64,000 nt of DNA from Helcococcus kunzii ATCC 51366 (lineage in GTDB: Bacteria; Bacillota; Clostridia; Tissierellales; Peptoniphilaceae), in contig NZ_JH601088.1 in assembly GCF_000245755.1 (NCBI RefSeq), positions 1,005,034-1,069,033 of the forward strand, given 5' to 3'. A program made the translations under genes and the position numbers. The notes below the pieces were generated by a model. That model was not told the DNA's origin and searched no databases. It was given only the letters and a program-made list of their open reading frames with translations. Positions 55,545 through 63,900 of the stretch are shown here, piece by piece. Within the stretch, counting starts at the first letter, position 1. Each line of letters opens with the position of its first letter.

Positions 55545-56862
55545 TCTCACTCCTTAATTTAGGTATAAATTTTAAACTCGCTTTACCATTATACCCTATA
55601 TTCTTTTTATATATATTTTCTATTAATAATATCTCATTATTGTATTCAACTATTGGAAGTATATCCCTATCTATTTTATCAATTTTCTTATCTATTAGAT
55701 AATCTTTCAATTTAATCTCTCTATTATTTAAGCTAATGCGATCTCCATTTTTCCTTCGTCTGATTACAATCTCATCACCAAAATCTAAGGAAATATTTTT
55801 TTTATCATTGTCATCAATACATAAAATATATTGACCAAAATCATACTTACCTTTTAAAACTTTCATTTTCTTATCTTCAAAATAATCATCTTCATTATAT
55901 TTTCTTATTATGAAATTATTAAATGAATTATAAAAAATTACACCATTTAATATTAAATCTACCCCTCTAGCAGATTTTAATATTTTTAGTATTTCGTTAT
56001 ATTGCATCTTAGTAAAATTATAATTAGAATGTATCCTATCTATTTCAATTCTTATCATTTCAATTATTGTAAATTCATCAAAAGACGAAAGTTTGTTTTT
56101 ATCAAATATAGTCTTATAACCATCTTTATAAATTACAATATCATCAATTTTATCTTGCAGATTATTTTTTACAAAATCCATCTGCTTTGATGAAATATCT
56201 GAAAGTGAAAGTATAGATTCATAAAAATTAGGATTGTATTTTTTCTTTATTAAAGGTATAAGCTCATTTCTAATCGAATTTCTTGTATAGTCATTGGTAA
56301 AATTTGTTAAATCTTGTACATAGGAAATGTTGTTATTTTCAGCAAAACTTATAATTTCAGCTTTACTGATATTTAACATTGGCCTTACAATGTTATTTTC
56401 AACACTACTCATCCCTTTTAATCCTTCAATACCAGTACCTCGGATTATCCTCATCAATATTGTTTCAACTTGATCATCTAAATTATGGGCTAGAGCTATA
56501 AACCAATCTTTTTTATCTGGTTTAGATTCAATAATTTTATTAAAAAATTTATGTCTTAATATCCTACCAGCCTCTTCTGAAGAAATATTATTTAATTTAG
56601 CATATTCTTCCATCGAATTTTTCTCAACATGAAATATTATATCATTTTTAGCCGCAATTTTCCTAACAAATTTTTCATCTTCATCTGATTGACCATTTCT
56701 CGTTAAATGATTAAAATGCGCAATTTCTATATTGAAATGATAATGCTTTTGAAATGATTTTAATATCTCAAACATAACCATGGAATCAACACCACCACTT
56801 AATGCAATCAATACATTTTTATATTCAATTTTTTTTAAAACTTCTCTATCTATATCTAACAT
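55534..56862 (-). CDS. tilS: tRNA(Ile) lysidine synthetase
   Basis: TilS converts C34 of tRNA-Ile2 to lysidine. The 442-residue protein has the PP-loop ALSGGVDSMVM near residue 20, the conserved ALAHNLDDQVETILMRIIRGTG and RPMLNISKAEI, and C-terminal lysidine domains (KRRKNGDR-like RRRKNGDRISL). No good ribosome-binding site precedes the ATG at 56862, so translation probably depends on coupling to divIC. It overlaps ftsH by about 11 bp. Confidence 0.95.
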   Translation of the reverse strand: MLDIDREVLKKIEYKNVLIALSGGVDSMVMFEILKSFQKHYHFNIEIAHFNHLTRNGQSDEDEKFVRKIAAKNDIIFHVEKNSMEEYAKLNNISSEEAGRILRHKFFNKIIESKPDKKDWFIALAHNLDDQVETILMRIIRGTGIEGLKGMSSVENNIVRPMLNISKAEIISFAENNNISYVQDLTNFTNDYTRNSIRNELIPLIKKKYNPNFYESILSLSDISSKQMDFVKNNLQDKIDDIVIYKDGYKTIFDKNKLSSFDEFTIIEMIRIEIDRIHSNYNFTKMQYNEILKILKSARGVDLILNGVIFYNSFNNFIIRKYNEDDYFEDKKMKVLKGKYDFGQYILCIDDNDKKNISLDFGDEIVIRRRKNGDRISLNNREIKLKDYLIDKKIDKIDRDILPIVEYNNEILLIENIYKKNIGYNGKASLKFIPKLRSENEQ

Positions 56863-56874
56863 TGCATTTTTAAA

Positions 56875-57201
56875 TTATTCATTTTGAGTTTCTTTATTTG
56901 TCTCATCATCAACATAGATTTTTTCACCTTTTTTTATCATTCCCAAATCTTCTCTAGCTTTCTTTTCTATGTATTCTAATGAATTTACTTCTTCAATTTC
57001 TTTTGTCAATCTATCAATTTCTTGTTGTAATTCTTTAGATTTATTTTTTAGTATAGAAGTATTTGATTTTAGATCTTTAATCATGTTTTTTTGATGAATA
57101 TATTGAGTTAACATGATTATAAGTATTACCGTTGACACTACAAAAAAAATAAAAGGAATAAATCTCTTTTTATTTATTTTTGATTTTTTTATTTTTCTCA
57201 T
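56875..57201 (-). CDS. divIC: Septum formation initiator DivIC/FtsB-like
   Basis: The 108-residue protein has a basic N-terminus, a transmembrane helix (FIPFIFFVVSTVILIIMLTQY, about 15-35), a coiled coil (about 40-75, KSKELQQEIDRLTKEIEEV) and the conserved SLEYIEKKAREDLGMIKKGE segment. DivIC pairs with FtsL in the divisome. It lies one base after yabO, as in Bacillus. Confidence 0.92.
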   Translation of the reverse strand: MRKIKKSKINKKRFIPFIFFVVSTVILIIMLTQYIHQKNMIKDLKSNTSILKNKSKELQQEIDRLTKEIEEVNSLEYIEKKAREDLGMIKKGEKIYVDDETNKETQNE

Positions 57202-57202
57202 T

Positions 57203-57448
57203 TCAATCCTCGATTACTCTAAACATCTCTTCAGCATTAGATTTATTAGTGTTTTCTATTATCTTTAATACCTCAAATTTTACAGTATTATCACCAAACT
57301 CAATTTCTAAAATATCTCCAATCTTTACATCTGTACCCGGTTTTGCAACTTTTGAATTAACTTTTATCCTACCAGTTTCTGCTGCTGTCTTTGCAACAGA
57401 TCTTCTTTTAATTATCCTAGAATTTTTTAGAAATTTATCTATTCTCAT
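57203..57448 (-). CDS. S4-domain RNA-binding protein (RqcP/YabO)
   Basis: The 81-residue protein is a single S4 domain: MRIDKFLKNSRIIKRRSVAKTA, then GRIKVNSKVAKPGTDVKIGDILEI. YabO/RqcP acts with RqcH in ribosome-associated quality control of stalled nascent chains. Position before divIC supports this over the related Hsp15. No promoter was resolved in the 188-bp gap upstream. Confidence 0.9.
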   Translation of the reverse strand: MRIDKFLKNSRIIKRRSVAKTAAETGRIKVNSKVAKPGTDVKIGDILEIEFGDNTVKFEVLKIIENTNKSNAEEMFRVIED

Positions 57449-57568
57449 ACATCCCCCTATCTCTAGTTTTACAAACCGTTTATCTATAAATTATAACATA
57501 CTTATTAAAAAATTGTCTTTTAGAATTATAATCTAATTGTTTTACTTCTTAAACCTTCCAAAAAATTA

Positions 57569-57612
57569 GAGACTGTTGCAAAATGACATCTCAATCATTA
57601 TACAACAGCCTC
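57569..57612 (-). terminator. Terminator-like hairpin, dispersed family copy C (diverged)
   Basis: GAGACTGTTGCAAAATGA (57569-57586) and TCATTATACAACAGCCTC (57595-57612) form a long imperfect stem. On the minus strand it follows the PTS gene stop and is trailed by TAATTTTTT, so it can terminate that gene. Homologous in sequence to 13991-14032 and 51645-51684, with more mismatches. Confidence 0.75.
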
Positions 57613-57636
57613 CTAAAAGGTTATTTTATATTAAAT

Positions 57637-59112
57637 TTACACTAATTTTTTAAATTCGTCGTAAACTCTTTCAACTTGTGGTCCAACAATTACATGAACT
57701 TGGTTTTTACCAGGTTTCATAACTCCTGGAACACCTAAATTCTTAATTGCTGCTTCGTTTACTTTAGAATCATCTTTAACTGTTAATCTTAATCTTGTAG
57801 CACAGTTAGTATGAGTATCAATGTTTGATGCTCCACCTAAACCAGCTAAGATTTTTTCAGCTAAATCTCTATCTGATACATCAAAGCTTGTTTCAGTTGT
57901 TTCACCTGCAATAACAGCTTCTCTACCAGGTGTTTGTAAGTTAAATTTCTTAATTGCAAATTTGAAAATTACAAAGTATAATGCTGCGAATACTAAACCT
58001 TGAACAAGTAGCATTGGGATTTTATCTGCCATTGGGTTTTTAATTGATAATATCAAGTCAATTAAACCAGCAGAGAAACCAAATCCTGCATACATACCAA
58101 ATTGTGCAGCTAAGAATACTGATACAGCTGTTAATACAGCGTGTACTAAGTATAATGCTGGAGCAACTAACATAAATGCAAATTCAATTGGTTCTGTTAA
58201 ACCAGTTACAAATGATGCTAATGCACCTGCTAATAATAATGATTTAGCAAATTTCTTTCTTTCAGGTCTAGCTTCAGTAAACATAGCAATAGCAGCTGCT
58301 GGTAAACCAAACATCATGATTGGGAAGAAACCTGCTTGATACATACCTGGGTGATATGTGGCTGTAATTAGAGCTGCAGATTTTGCACCACCTAAAAAGT
58401 TAGGAATGTCATTTATTCCTACTAAATCAAACCAAAATACTTGGTTTAATGCATGGTGTAATCCTGTTGGGATTAATAATCTATTAAAGAATGCATAGAT
58501 ACCTGCACCTACTGGTCCCATTCCTAATAATGTTTGTCCAAATTTAACTAATGCAACGAAAACAATTGGCCATACAAAGAATAATATACCTGCAGCAATT
58601 AATGAAATAACTGATGCTAAAATTGGAACTAATCTTCTACCTGAGAAGAATGCTAAGAAATCTGGTAATTTGACTGTGTGGAATTTATTATATACTTCTC
58701 CACCAATAATACCTGAAATAATACCAACGAATACATTTCCTGGTCCCATTGTTTTGAATGCTTGTACTTCAAATGGATTTGCTTTAGCCCATGCTTCAGG
58801 ATCTAATCCTTTAAGTTGAGCAACAGCTCCAGCACTTAAAACAGTAGTAATTGTTAAGAATGATACTACACCTGCTAATCCTGCTGCACCGTGATTATCC
58901 TTTGCTAAACCAAAGGCAACCCCAATTGCAAATAGGTATCCCATGTTATCTAAGATTGCACCACCAGCTTTAATCAAGAAAGCTGCTAATGGACTATTTC
59001 CACCCCAAGCTTCAGGGTCAATAGCATAACCTATACCTAAAAGTAAACCAGCAAGTGGCAATACTGCAACTACTTGCATAAATGATCTACCTAATTTTTG
59101 TAAATATTTCAT
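57637..59112 (-). CDS. PTS transporter subunit IICB, glucose/N-acetylglucosamine family
   Basis: The 491-residue protein has an EIIC membrane domain of about ten helices (residues 1-390; GPVGAGIYAFFNRLLIPTGL and HHALNQVFWF are conserved) and a C-terminal EIIB domain (about 410-491) with the phosphocysteine in NCATRLRLTV. It imports and phosphorylates a hexose, glucose or N-acetylglucosamine. No IIA domain is fused; the separate IIA gene lies at 60194. No metabolic enzyme nearby discriminates the sugar. Confidence 0.93.
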   Translation of the reverse strand: MKYLQKLGRSFMQVVAVLPLAGLLLGIGYAIDPEAWGGNSPLAAFLIKAGGAILDNMGYLFAIGVAFGLAKDNHGAAGLAGVVSFLTITTVLSAGAVAQLKGLDPEAWAKANPFEVQAFKTMGPGNVFVGIISGIIGGEVYNKFHTVKLPDFLAFFSGRRLVPILASVISLIAAGILFFVWPIVFVALVKFGQTLLGMGPVGAGIYAFFNRLLIPTGLHHALNQVFWFDLVGINDIPNFLGGAKSAALITATYHPGMYQAGFFPIMMFGLPAAAIAMFTEARPERKKFAKSLLLAGALASFVTGLTEPIEFAFMLVAPALYLVHAVLTAVSVFLAAQFGMYAGFGFSAGLIDLILSIKNPMADKIPMLLVQGLVFAALYFVIFKFAIKKFNLQTPGREAVIAGETTETSFDVSDRDLAEKILAGLGGASNIDTHTNCATRLRLTVKDDSKVNEAAIKNLGVPGVMKPGKNQVHVIVGPQVERVYDEFKKLV

Positions 59113-59141
59113 TTTTCCTCCTTTATAACCTTTCTGTTTAT

Positions 59142-59169
59142 ATTATAACATCTTTATAGTATAATACAA
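59142..59169 (-). promoter_or_regulatory. Promoter of the PTS IICB gene
   Basis: TTGTAT (59169-59164), 16-bp spacer, TATAAT (59147-59142) on the minus strand, upstream of the IICB start at 59112. Confidence 0.7.
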
Positions 59170-59212
59170 TATAAATAAGCGTGTTATTATCACAATGTTA
59201 TCATTTTCATTA

Positions 59213-59242
59213 TTGTATAATTTCCATATAATTTGTTATAAT
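59213..59242 (+). promoter_or_regulatory. Promoter of the TIM-barrel protein-IIA operon
   Basis: TTGTAT at 59213-59218, 18-bp spacer, TATAAT at 59237-59242, 30 bp before the start at 59273. The two divergent promoters are separated by about 45 bp that contain repeated TGATAA-type words (TTATCACAATGTTATCA at 59187-59203), possibly an operator for a sugar-responsive regulator. Confidence 0.6.
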
Positions 59243-59272
59243 GAATTTAACAAATAATTGAAAGGAATTTTT

Positions 59273-60184
59273 ATGGTTAAAAGATTACTAGATGCACAAG
59301 CCTCAGATCTAAGTGGACTGAGCGCAAAAGAAAAACTAGAAAGCATTAAACTCTCTGAAGGTAGAGTTCTAGTTACTGAAAATATTGGAGCATTTCCACC
59401 TATTCTTGGTGATGTGTCAAACGCTGAACTAGCTACAGCGATGGGTTCAGATATATTACTATTTAATTTATTTGATGTTGACAAAAATATTATAAATGGA
59501 ATAGTTTCTGATCAACCATTAAAAAAAGTGAAGGAACTTACAAATAGATTAATTGGAGTAAATTTAGAACCAGCATTGGAAATTGAAGAAGATGATGATA
59601 ATTTTTGGAAATTAACTAAAGGAAGATTAGCGACTTTAGAAAATGTTCAGAAATTAATTGATCAAGAAGTCGATATACTAGTTTTGACAGCTAACCCTGG
59701 GACAGGTATAACCAATACGGATTTATTCAATGCTATCAAAAAAATAAAAGAAAAATTTGGAAATAAAATCATTATTGCATCTGGTAAGATGCATAGTGCG
59801 GGTTCTTTAACTGAAAATGGTGAAAATTTATTATCAGAAGAAGTTGTTATAGATTTCATTAAAGCGGGTACAGATATTGTAATGATACCTGCGCCGGGCA
59901 CAGTTCCAGGATTTGATTTGGAAAATGTAAAAAAATATGTTAATCTTATTCATGAATATGATAAGATATGTTTAACTGCTATAGGTACTTCACAAGAAGG
60001 AGCAGATAAAGATACAATCAGAACAATTGCATTAAATTCAAAAATGTCAGGTACTGATATGCATCATATTGGTGATAGTGGTCTATCTCCTGGCCTTGCA
60101 AGTCCAGAAAACATCATGACATATTCATTTGCAATTAAAGGGAAAAGACACACATTTAGAAGAATTGCAAGAAGAAATTATTAG
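59273..60184 (+). CDS. PTS-associated TIM-barrel-like protein (DUF7916-like)
   Basis: The start at 59273 (MVKRLLDAQASDL) follows AAAGGA. The roughly 303-residue protein has the alternating pattern of a TIM barrel: GRVLVTENIGAFPP, DILLFNLFDVDKN, DILVLTANPGTGITN, IIIASGKMHSAGS, DIVMIPAPGTVPGFD, and a C-terminal GTDMHHIGDSGLSPGLASPEN. Databases often name such PTS-linked proteins PEP phosphonomutase or haloacid dehalogenase, which I cannot confirm. Co-transcription with IIA (10-bp gap) and divergence from IICB argue for a role in the same sugar pathway or its control. Confidence 0.65.
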   Translation: MVKRLLDAQASDLSGLSAKEKLESIKLSEGRVLVTENIGAFPPILGDVSNAELATAMGSDILLFNLFDVDKNIINGIVSDQPLKKVKELTNRLIGVNLEPALEIEEDDDNFWKLTKGRLATLENVQKLIDQEVDILVLTANPGTGITNTDLFNAIKKIKEKFGNKIIIASGKMHSAGSLTENGENLLSEEVVIDFIKAGTDIVMIPAPGTVPGFDLENVKKYVNLIHEYDKICLTAIGTSQEGADKDTIRTIALNSKMSGTDMHHIGDSGLSPGLASPENIMTYSFAIKGKRHTFRRIARRNY

Positions 60185-60193
60185 GAGGAAATA

Positions 60194-60661
60194 ATGGGAT
60201 TATTTGGTAAAAAAATCAATTTGGTAGCACCAATGACAGGTGAAATAATTGATATAACTGAAGTGGAAGATATTACTTTCGCACAAAAATTTTTAGGTGA
60301 CGGAGTTGCAATTAGACCAACTGAAGGATTAGTTGTAGCACCTGCTGATGGTGAAGTAATGCAAGTCTTCCATACAAAACACGCTATAGGATTAAACATC
60401 AAAGGCGTTGAACTTCTTATTCACATTGGTATGAACACTGTAGAATTAAAAGGTGAAGGATTTGAAGTTTTCGTAGAACAAGGACAAAAAGTTAAAGCTG
60501 GAGATAAATTGGTAAAAGTAGACTTAGATTTACTTAAAGAAAAAGGCTACCCAATTGAAACACCTGTAGTTGTGACAAATATGGATGATATCAAATCATT
60601 ATCAAAACAATCTGGCAATGTAACTGCTGGTTCTGATGAAATCATGGAAATAAAAAAATAA
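60194..60661 (+). CDS. PTS glucose-type IIA protein
   Basis: The 155-residue IIA(Glc) protein contains LVAPMTGEIIDITEVED, FAQKFLGDGVAI, the active-site histidine segment LLIHIGMNTVELKGEGFE, and VDLDLLKEKGYPIETP. It accepts phosphate from HPr and passes it to the IICB protein encoded at 57637. It begins 10 bp after the preceding gene with a GGAGG site and ends at a strong terminator. Confidence 0.95.
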   Translation: MGLFGKKINLVAPMTGEIIDITEVEDITFAQKFLGDGVAIRPTEGLVVAPADGEVMQVFHTKHAIGLNIKGVELLIHIGMNTVELKGEGFEVFVEQGQKVKAGDKLVKVDLDLLKEKGYPIETPVVVTNMDDIKSLSKQSGNVTAGSDEIMEIKK

Positions 60662-60672
60662 AACTCTTATCA

Positions 60673-60710
60673 ATATCTGCTGGAGCTAAATCTCCAGCAG
60701 ATATTTTTTA
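60673..60710 (+). terminator. Terminator of the IIA operon
   Basis: ATATCTGCTGGAG and CTCCAGCAGATAT (60673-60704) form a perfect 13-bp stem with a TAAAT-type loop, followed by T6. Confidence 0.93.
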
Positions 60711-60725
60711 ATAATTGGTGAAAAT

Positions 60726-60864
60726 TGGTACTTAAATTGAAATTTTAATATTTAGTTCCAAAAATTTTAAGTAGAAATGGTACTAAAATTGAAATTTTAA
60801 AATTTGGTACCAAAAATTTTAAGTAGAAATGGTACTAAAATTGAAATTTTAAAATTTGGTACCA
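60726..60864 (-). repeat. Array 5: three units, arm TGGTAC, opposite orientation
   Basis: Units lie at 60726-60760, 60778-60812 and 60830-60864, each exactly 35 nt; both 17-nt spacers are identical (AAAATTTTAAGTAGAAA). Units 2 and 3 are identical; unit 1 differs at a few bases. Read on the minus strand, a unit starts TGGTACCAAATTTTAAAATT and ends CAATTTTAGTACCA, matching array 2 unit 1 closely. It is therefore the same subfamily in reverse, in the convergent gap between the IIA and GNAT genes. Confidence 0.9.
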
Positions 60865-60936
60865 AAATCTAATATAAAGCTAAAACACAACAATCCATTA
60901 CTCAAAGACTCAAATTTACATTATTGCCATAATAAT

Positions 60937-61494
60937 CTATTTTATCCAGTCTTCTTTTCTCAATATATTAATTACGCCATCATGAGTTATTCCAGATAAA
61001 GTAGTTATTTCTTGATCACTATAGTAAGTAAATCCACATTTTTCTTGTACTCTCTTTGATTGAGAATTAAATTTAAAATAACCACAAAATAAAATATCTA
61101 ATTTTTCATCTTCAAACATATATCTTATTATCTCTTTTACAGCTTCGGGCATAATTCCTAATCCCCAATAGTCTTTAGAAAGTACATAGCCAATTTCTTT
61201 ACATTTAAGGTTTTCAAATTCAGGCCATTTTTTTTCATTGTAATTATGTAAACCAATTGATCCAATAACTTTACCATTGTATTCAATTGCAAGTACATTT
61301 TTATTTTTTATGAAATGTTCTAAAATATTTCTAGATTCTTGAATATTTTTGTGTGGCAGCCATCCAGCCATTTGTCCAACACCATCTACTTTACTATATT
61401 CATAAAAATCTTCTAAATCTGTTAATTCCCATGGTCTTAATTTTAATCGTTCTGTATTAAATAATTTATTGCTAATATCTATGTTAATATTCAT
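60937..61494 (-). CDS. GNAT acetyltransferase (RimJ/RimL type)
   Basis: The 185-residue protein has the GNAT_3 pattern: NTERLKLRPWELTDLEDFYEYS, AIEYNGKVIGSIGLHNYNE, the acetyl-CoA loop EIGYVLSKDYWGLGIMPEAV and FKFNSQSKRVQEKCGFTYY. Members acetylate N-termini of ribosomal proteins or small molecules; the substrate is unknown. It is a single gene transcribed toward array 5. Confidence 0.88.
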   Translation of the reverse strand: MNINIDISNKLFNTERLKLRPWELTDLEDFYEYSKVDGVGQMAGWLPHKNIQESRNILEHFIKNKNVLAIEYNGKVIGSIGLHNYNEKKWPEFENLKCKEIGYVLSKDYWGLGIMPEAVKEIIRYMFEDEKLDILFCGYFKFNSQSKRVQEKCGFTYYSDQEITTLSGITHDGVINILRKEDWIK

Positions 61495-61544
61495 TATTGT
61501 CTCCGTTACTTTTTTTAGAATTATATAATAAGTCTAAAAAATTG

Positions 61545-61583
61545 TAAATAAAAAGCACTCTAGCTTACATACTAAAGTGCTCT
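61545..61583 (-). terminator. Terminator of the zinc metallopeptidase gene
   Basis: AGCACTCTAG and CTAAAGTGCT (61554-61581) pair with one G-T wobble; on the minus strand the stem is followed by TTTTTATTT. It lies directly after the metallopeptidase stop. Confidence 0.8.
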
Positions 61584-61590
61584 AAAAATA

Positions 61591-62463
61591 TTAATTTACT
61601 AAATCAAATGTATTACCGTGTTCTAGGTCACCGAATTGTACACCTCTTCTAAACCATTCACTTCTTTGTTTACTTGTACCATGTTGGAATGTATCCGGAT
61701 TTGCTCTGCCACCTTGCATCTCTTGTAGTCTATCATCTCCTACTCCTGTTGCAGCTCTCAATCCTTCTTCGATATCCCCTTCTTCTAAATATCCTTTTTC
61801 TCTAACATAGTTAGCAAATACTCCAGCATAATAGTCAGCTTGTAATTCTAATCTTACCATTTGCTTATTAAATTCACGATCTGATACTCTTCCTCTTAAA
61901 TTATGTACCTCTTGTAAAGTACCAATTAAATTTTGTACATGATGTCCGACTTCATGTGCCAAAACATATGCAAACGGAAAGTCTCCTGCTGCATCTAATG
62001 TTGTGGCGAGTTGATTTGCAAACGACACATCTATATATACCGTTTCATCGCCACCACAATAAAAAGGTCCCATATTATTTGAAGCAAATCCACAAGCTGT
62101 ATTTACAGTGTCTTGATAAATTCTTAATTTTGGCTCTCTATATTCTTTTCCGTGTTCTTTAAAAACTTTATGCCAAACATCCTCTGTATCAGCTAAAACA
62201 ACAGCTAAAAATTTTTCAATTTCAGCTTCTTGTTCATTTCTTGGTGTATACTCTTGTGTGTTTTCACTTTGTCTACCGGTATCTGTACCTGTCATACCTA
62301 TAAATTCTAAAGGATTTTGCCCCATTAATAGAGATACTACAAGCAAGATAAGTATACCTGTACCACCTAAACCACCAATACCGGCAAGTGAAGGTCTACC
62401 ACCTCTACCCGCACCGCTTGATTTACTTACATTATCACTTTCTCTTCTTCCCTGCCATTTCAT
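61591..62463 (-). CDS. Neutral zinc metallopeptidase (YpfJ family)
   Basis: The start at 62463 (MKWQGRRESDNVSKSSG) has a strong AGGAAGG site and matches the family N-terminus; the longer frame adds 23 unlikely residues. The roughly 290-residue protein has a short glycine/arginine-rich cytoplasmic segment, one membrane helix (about 31-50, GTGILILLVVSLLMG) and a metalloprotease domain with zinc motif HEVGHHVQN near residue 165 and the downstream QADYYAGVFANY that supplies the third ligand. Substrates of this family are unknown. Confidence 0.9.
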   Translation of the reverse strand: MKWQGRRESDNVSKSSGAGRGGRPSLAGIGGLGGTGILILLVVSLLMGQNPLEFIGMTGTDTGRQSENTQEYTPRNEQEAEIEKFLAVVLADTEDVWHKVFKEHGKEYREPKLRIYQDTVNTACGFASNNMGPFYCGGDETVYIDVSFANQLATTLDAAGDFPFAYVLAHEVGHHVQNLIGTLQEVHNLRGRVSDREFNKQMVRLELQADYYAGVFANYVREKGYLEEGDIEEGLRAATGVGDDRLQEMQGGRANPDTFQHGTSKQRSEWFRRGVQFGDLEHGNTFDLVN

Positions 62464-62547
62464 ATTATACCTTCCTAAAATGTAATTGTTTTTATTTATT
62501 ACACTAAATACCCTATACCCATTTGCAAGCATTATTAAGCTATTATT

Positions 62548-63900
62548 TTATTTCTCATTTATTTGTTTTTTATGTATTGCTAAAATTTGTTTTAATGCAT
62601 CTTCTTTATTGACACCAGACAATCTAAAACTAAGTGCGTAATCCATATATTTTGAAAATTGCTCATTTTGCTCAATACCAGCAGAAATTAAATCATAACC
62701 ATTGACATAATCCCGAGTCATATATTCTTTATATATTTCATATCTTTCCTTTAAATATTTTTGTGGATATTCTGTTTCTTGAGATGTTATCCTACCATTA
62801 TGGTCTGCTAATGCCAGATAAATTAAATCATTTGGATCGACTGAATCGTAGAAAAGTTTATTTGTTGCTTTTATTCTTGAATTTTGAAAAGCATACATAT
62901 TTGGTTTCATGTGATGTTCGACCATATTTTTTACATAATAGATTAACTTTTTATTGTTTGTTAGTCGTTTAAGAAATTGTTCACTAATGGCAATACCTTC
63001 AATTTCATGCTTTAGTGATTTTATTTTTCCATTTTCTACAAATGTTGTAACTGCTTTACCTAAATCATGACAAAGTGCTGCAAACATGAAATACACCTCA
63101 TAATTGACCAACTCTCTATATGTAGCTGCTTCGTCTAATACCATCATAGTATGTGTATAGACATTGCCCTCTTTATGATAAATAGGACTTTGTTCAATAT
63201 TTTGTAAAGCCTTTAGTTCATTAAACCAAGATTGTAACTGCCCCATTTTATCTAAATAGTTAAAATATATGGACGGATTTTTTGACTTTAATAAAGCTTT
63301 TGAAGTCTCCTCAAAAACACGTTCTTTTGATAGATAACTTGTATTGATATTTTTGCAAAGTTTAATAGTTTCATCAGTAATTTTATAATTAAACCTCGAT
63401 GCAAATTGACAAGCTCTAAAAACTCTAAGCGGATCTTCAATAAAACTTTCTTTATTGACAAATCTAATCAAGCCATTTTTTATATCATTTATACCATTAA
63501 AATTGTCAATAAGTTCTCCTGTTAATATATCTTGCATAATTGCATTGATAGTAAAATCCCTTCTTTTTGAGGCTTTTTTTACACCTAAGTATGGATCTAC
63601 ATTTACATCAAATCCTTTATGTCCTTCCCCTATCTTTCTTTCTTTTCTCGGTAAGGCAATATCTAAATTTTTGTGCTCAATATTATATATACCAAAACTT
63701 TTTCCAATGATATTAACATTACCAAAACTCTTCAAAATATTTTCTAAATCATTTTGTGAAATCCCGTGAACTTCAATATCTATGTCATAGTTTTCGACAC
63801 CTCTTATTTTATCACGAACATAACCCCCGACAAAATATGCCGTTCCACCAATACTATTCACTTTTTTTGCTATATCTTTTGATAATCTTAAATTCTCCAT
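62548..63900 (-). CDS. cca: CCA tRNA nucleotidyltransferase with HD domain
   Basis: The start at 63900 (MENLRLSKDIAKKVN) is preceded by AGGTTGGA. The roughly 450-residue protein has the class II nucleotidyltransferase head (GGTAYFVGGYVRDKIRG, DIDIEVHG), RRDFTINAIMQ, the RNA-binding segment DPLRVFRACQFASRF, and a C-terminal HD domain (HTMMVLDEAAT, ALCHDLGKAV, HEIEG). It adds or repairs the CCA end of tRNAs; the HD part may have phosphatase activity, as in the E. coli enzyme. Confidence 0.92.
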   Translation of the reverse strand: MENLRLSKDIAKKVNSIGGTAYFVGGYVRDKIRGVENYDIDIEVHGISQNDLENILKSFGNVNIIGKSFGIYNIEHKNLDIALPRKERKIGEGHKGFDVNVDPYLGVKKASKRRDFTINAIMQDILTGELIDNFNGINDIKNGLIRFVNKESFIEDPLRVFRACQFASRFNYKITDETIKLCKNINTSYLSKERVFEETSKALLKSKNPSIYFNYLDKMGQLQSWFNELKALQNIEQSPIYHKEGNVYTHTMMVLDEAATYRELVNYEVYFMFAALCHDLGKAVTTFVENGKIKSLKHEIEGIAISEQFLKRLTNNKKLIYYVKNMVEHHMKPNMYAFQNSRIKATNKLFYDSVDPNDLIYLALADHNGRITSQETEYPQKYLKERYEIYKEYMTRDYVNGYDLISAGIEQNEQFSKYMDYALSFRLSGVNKEDALKQILAIHKKQINEK

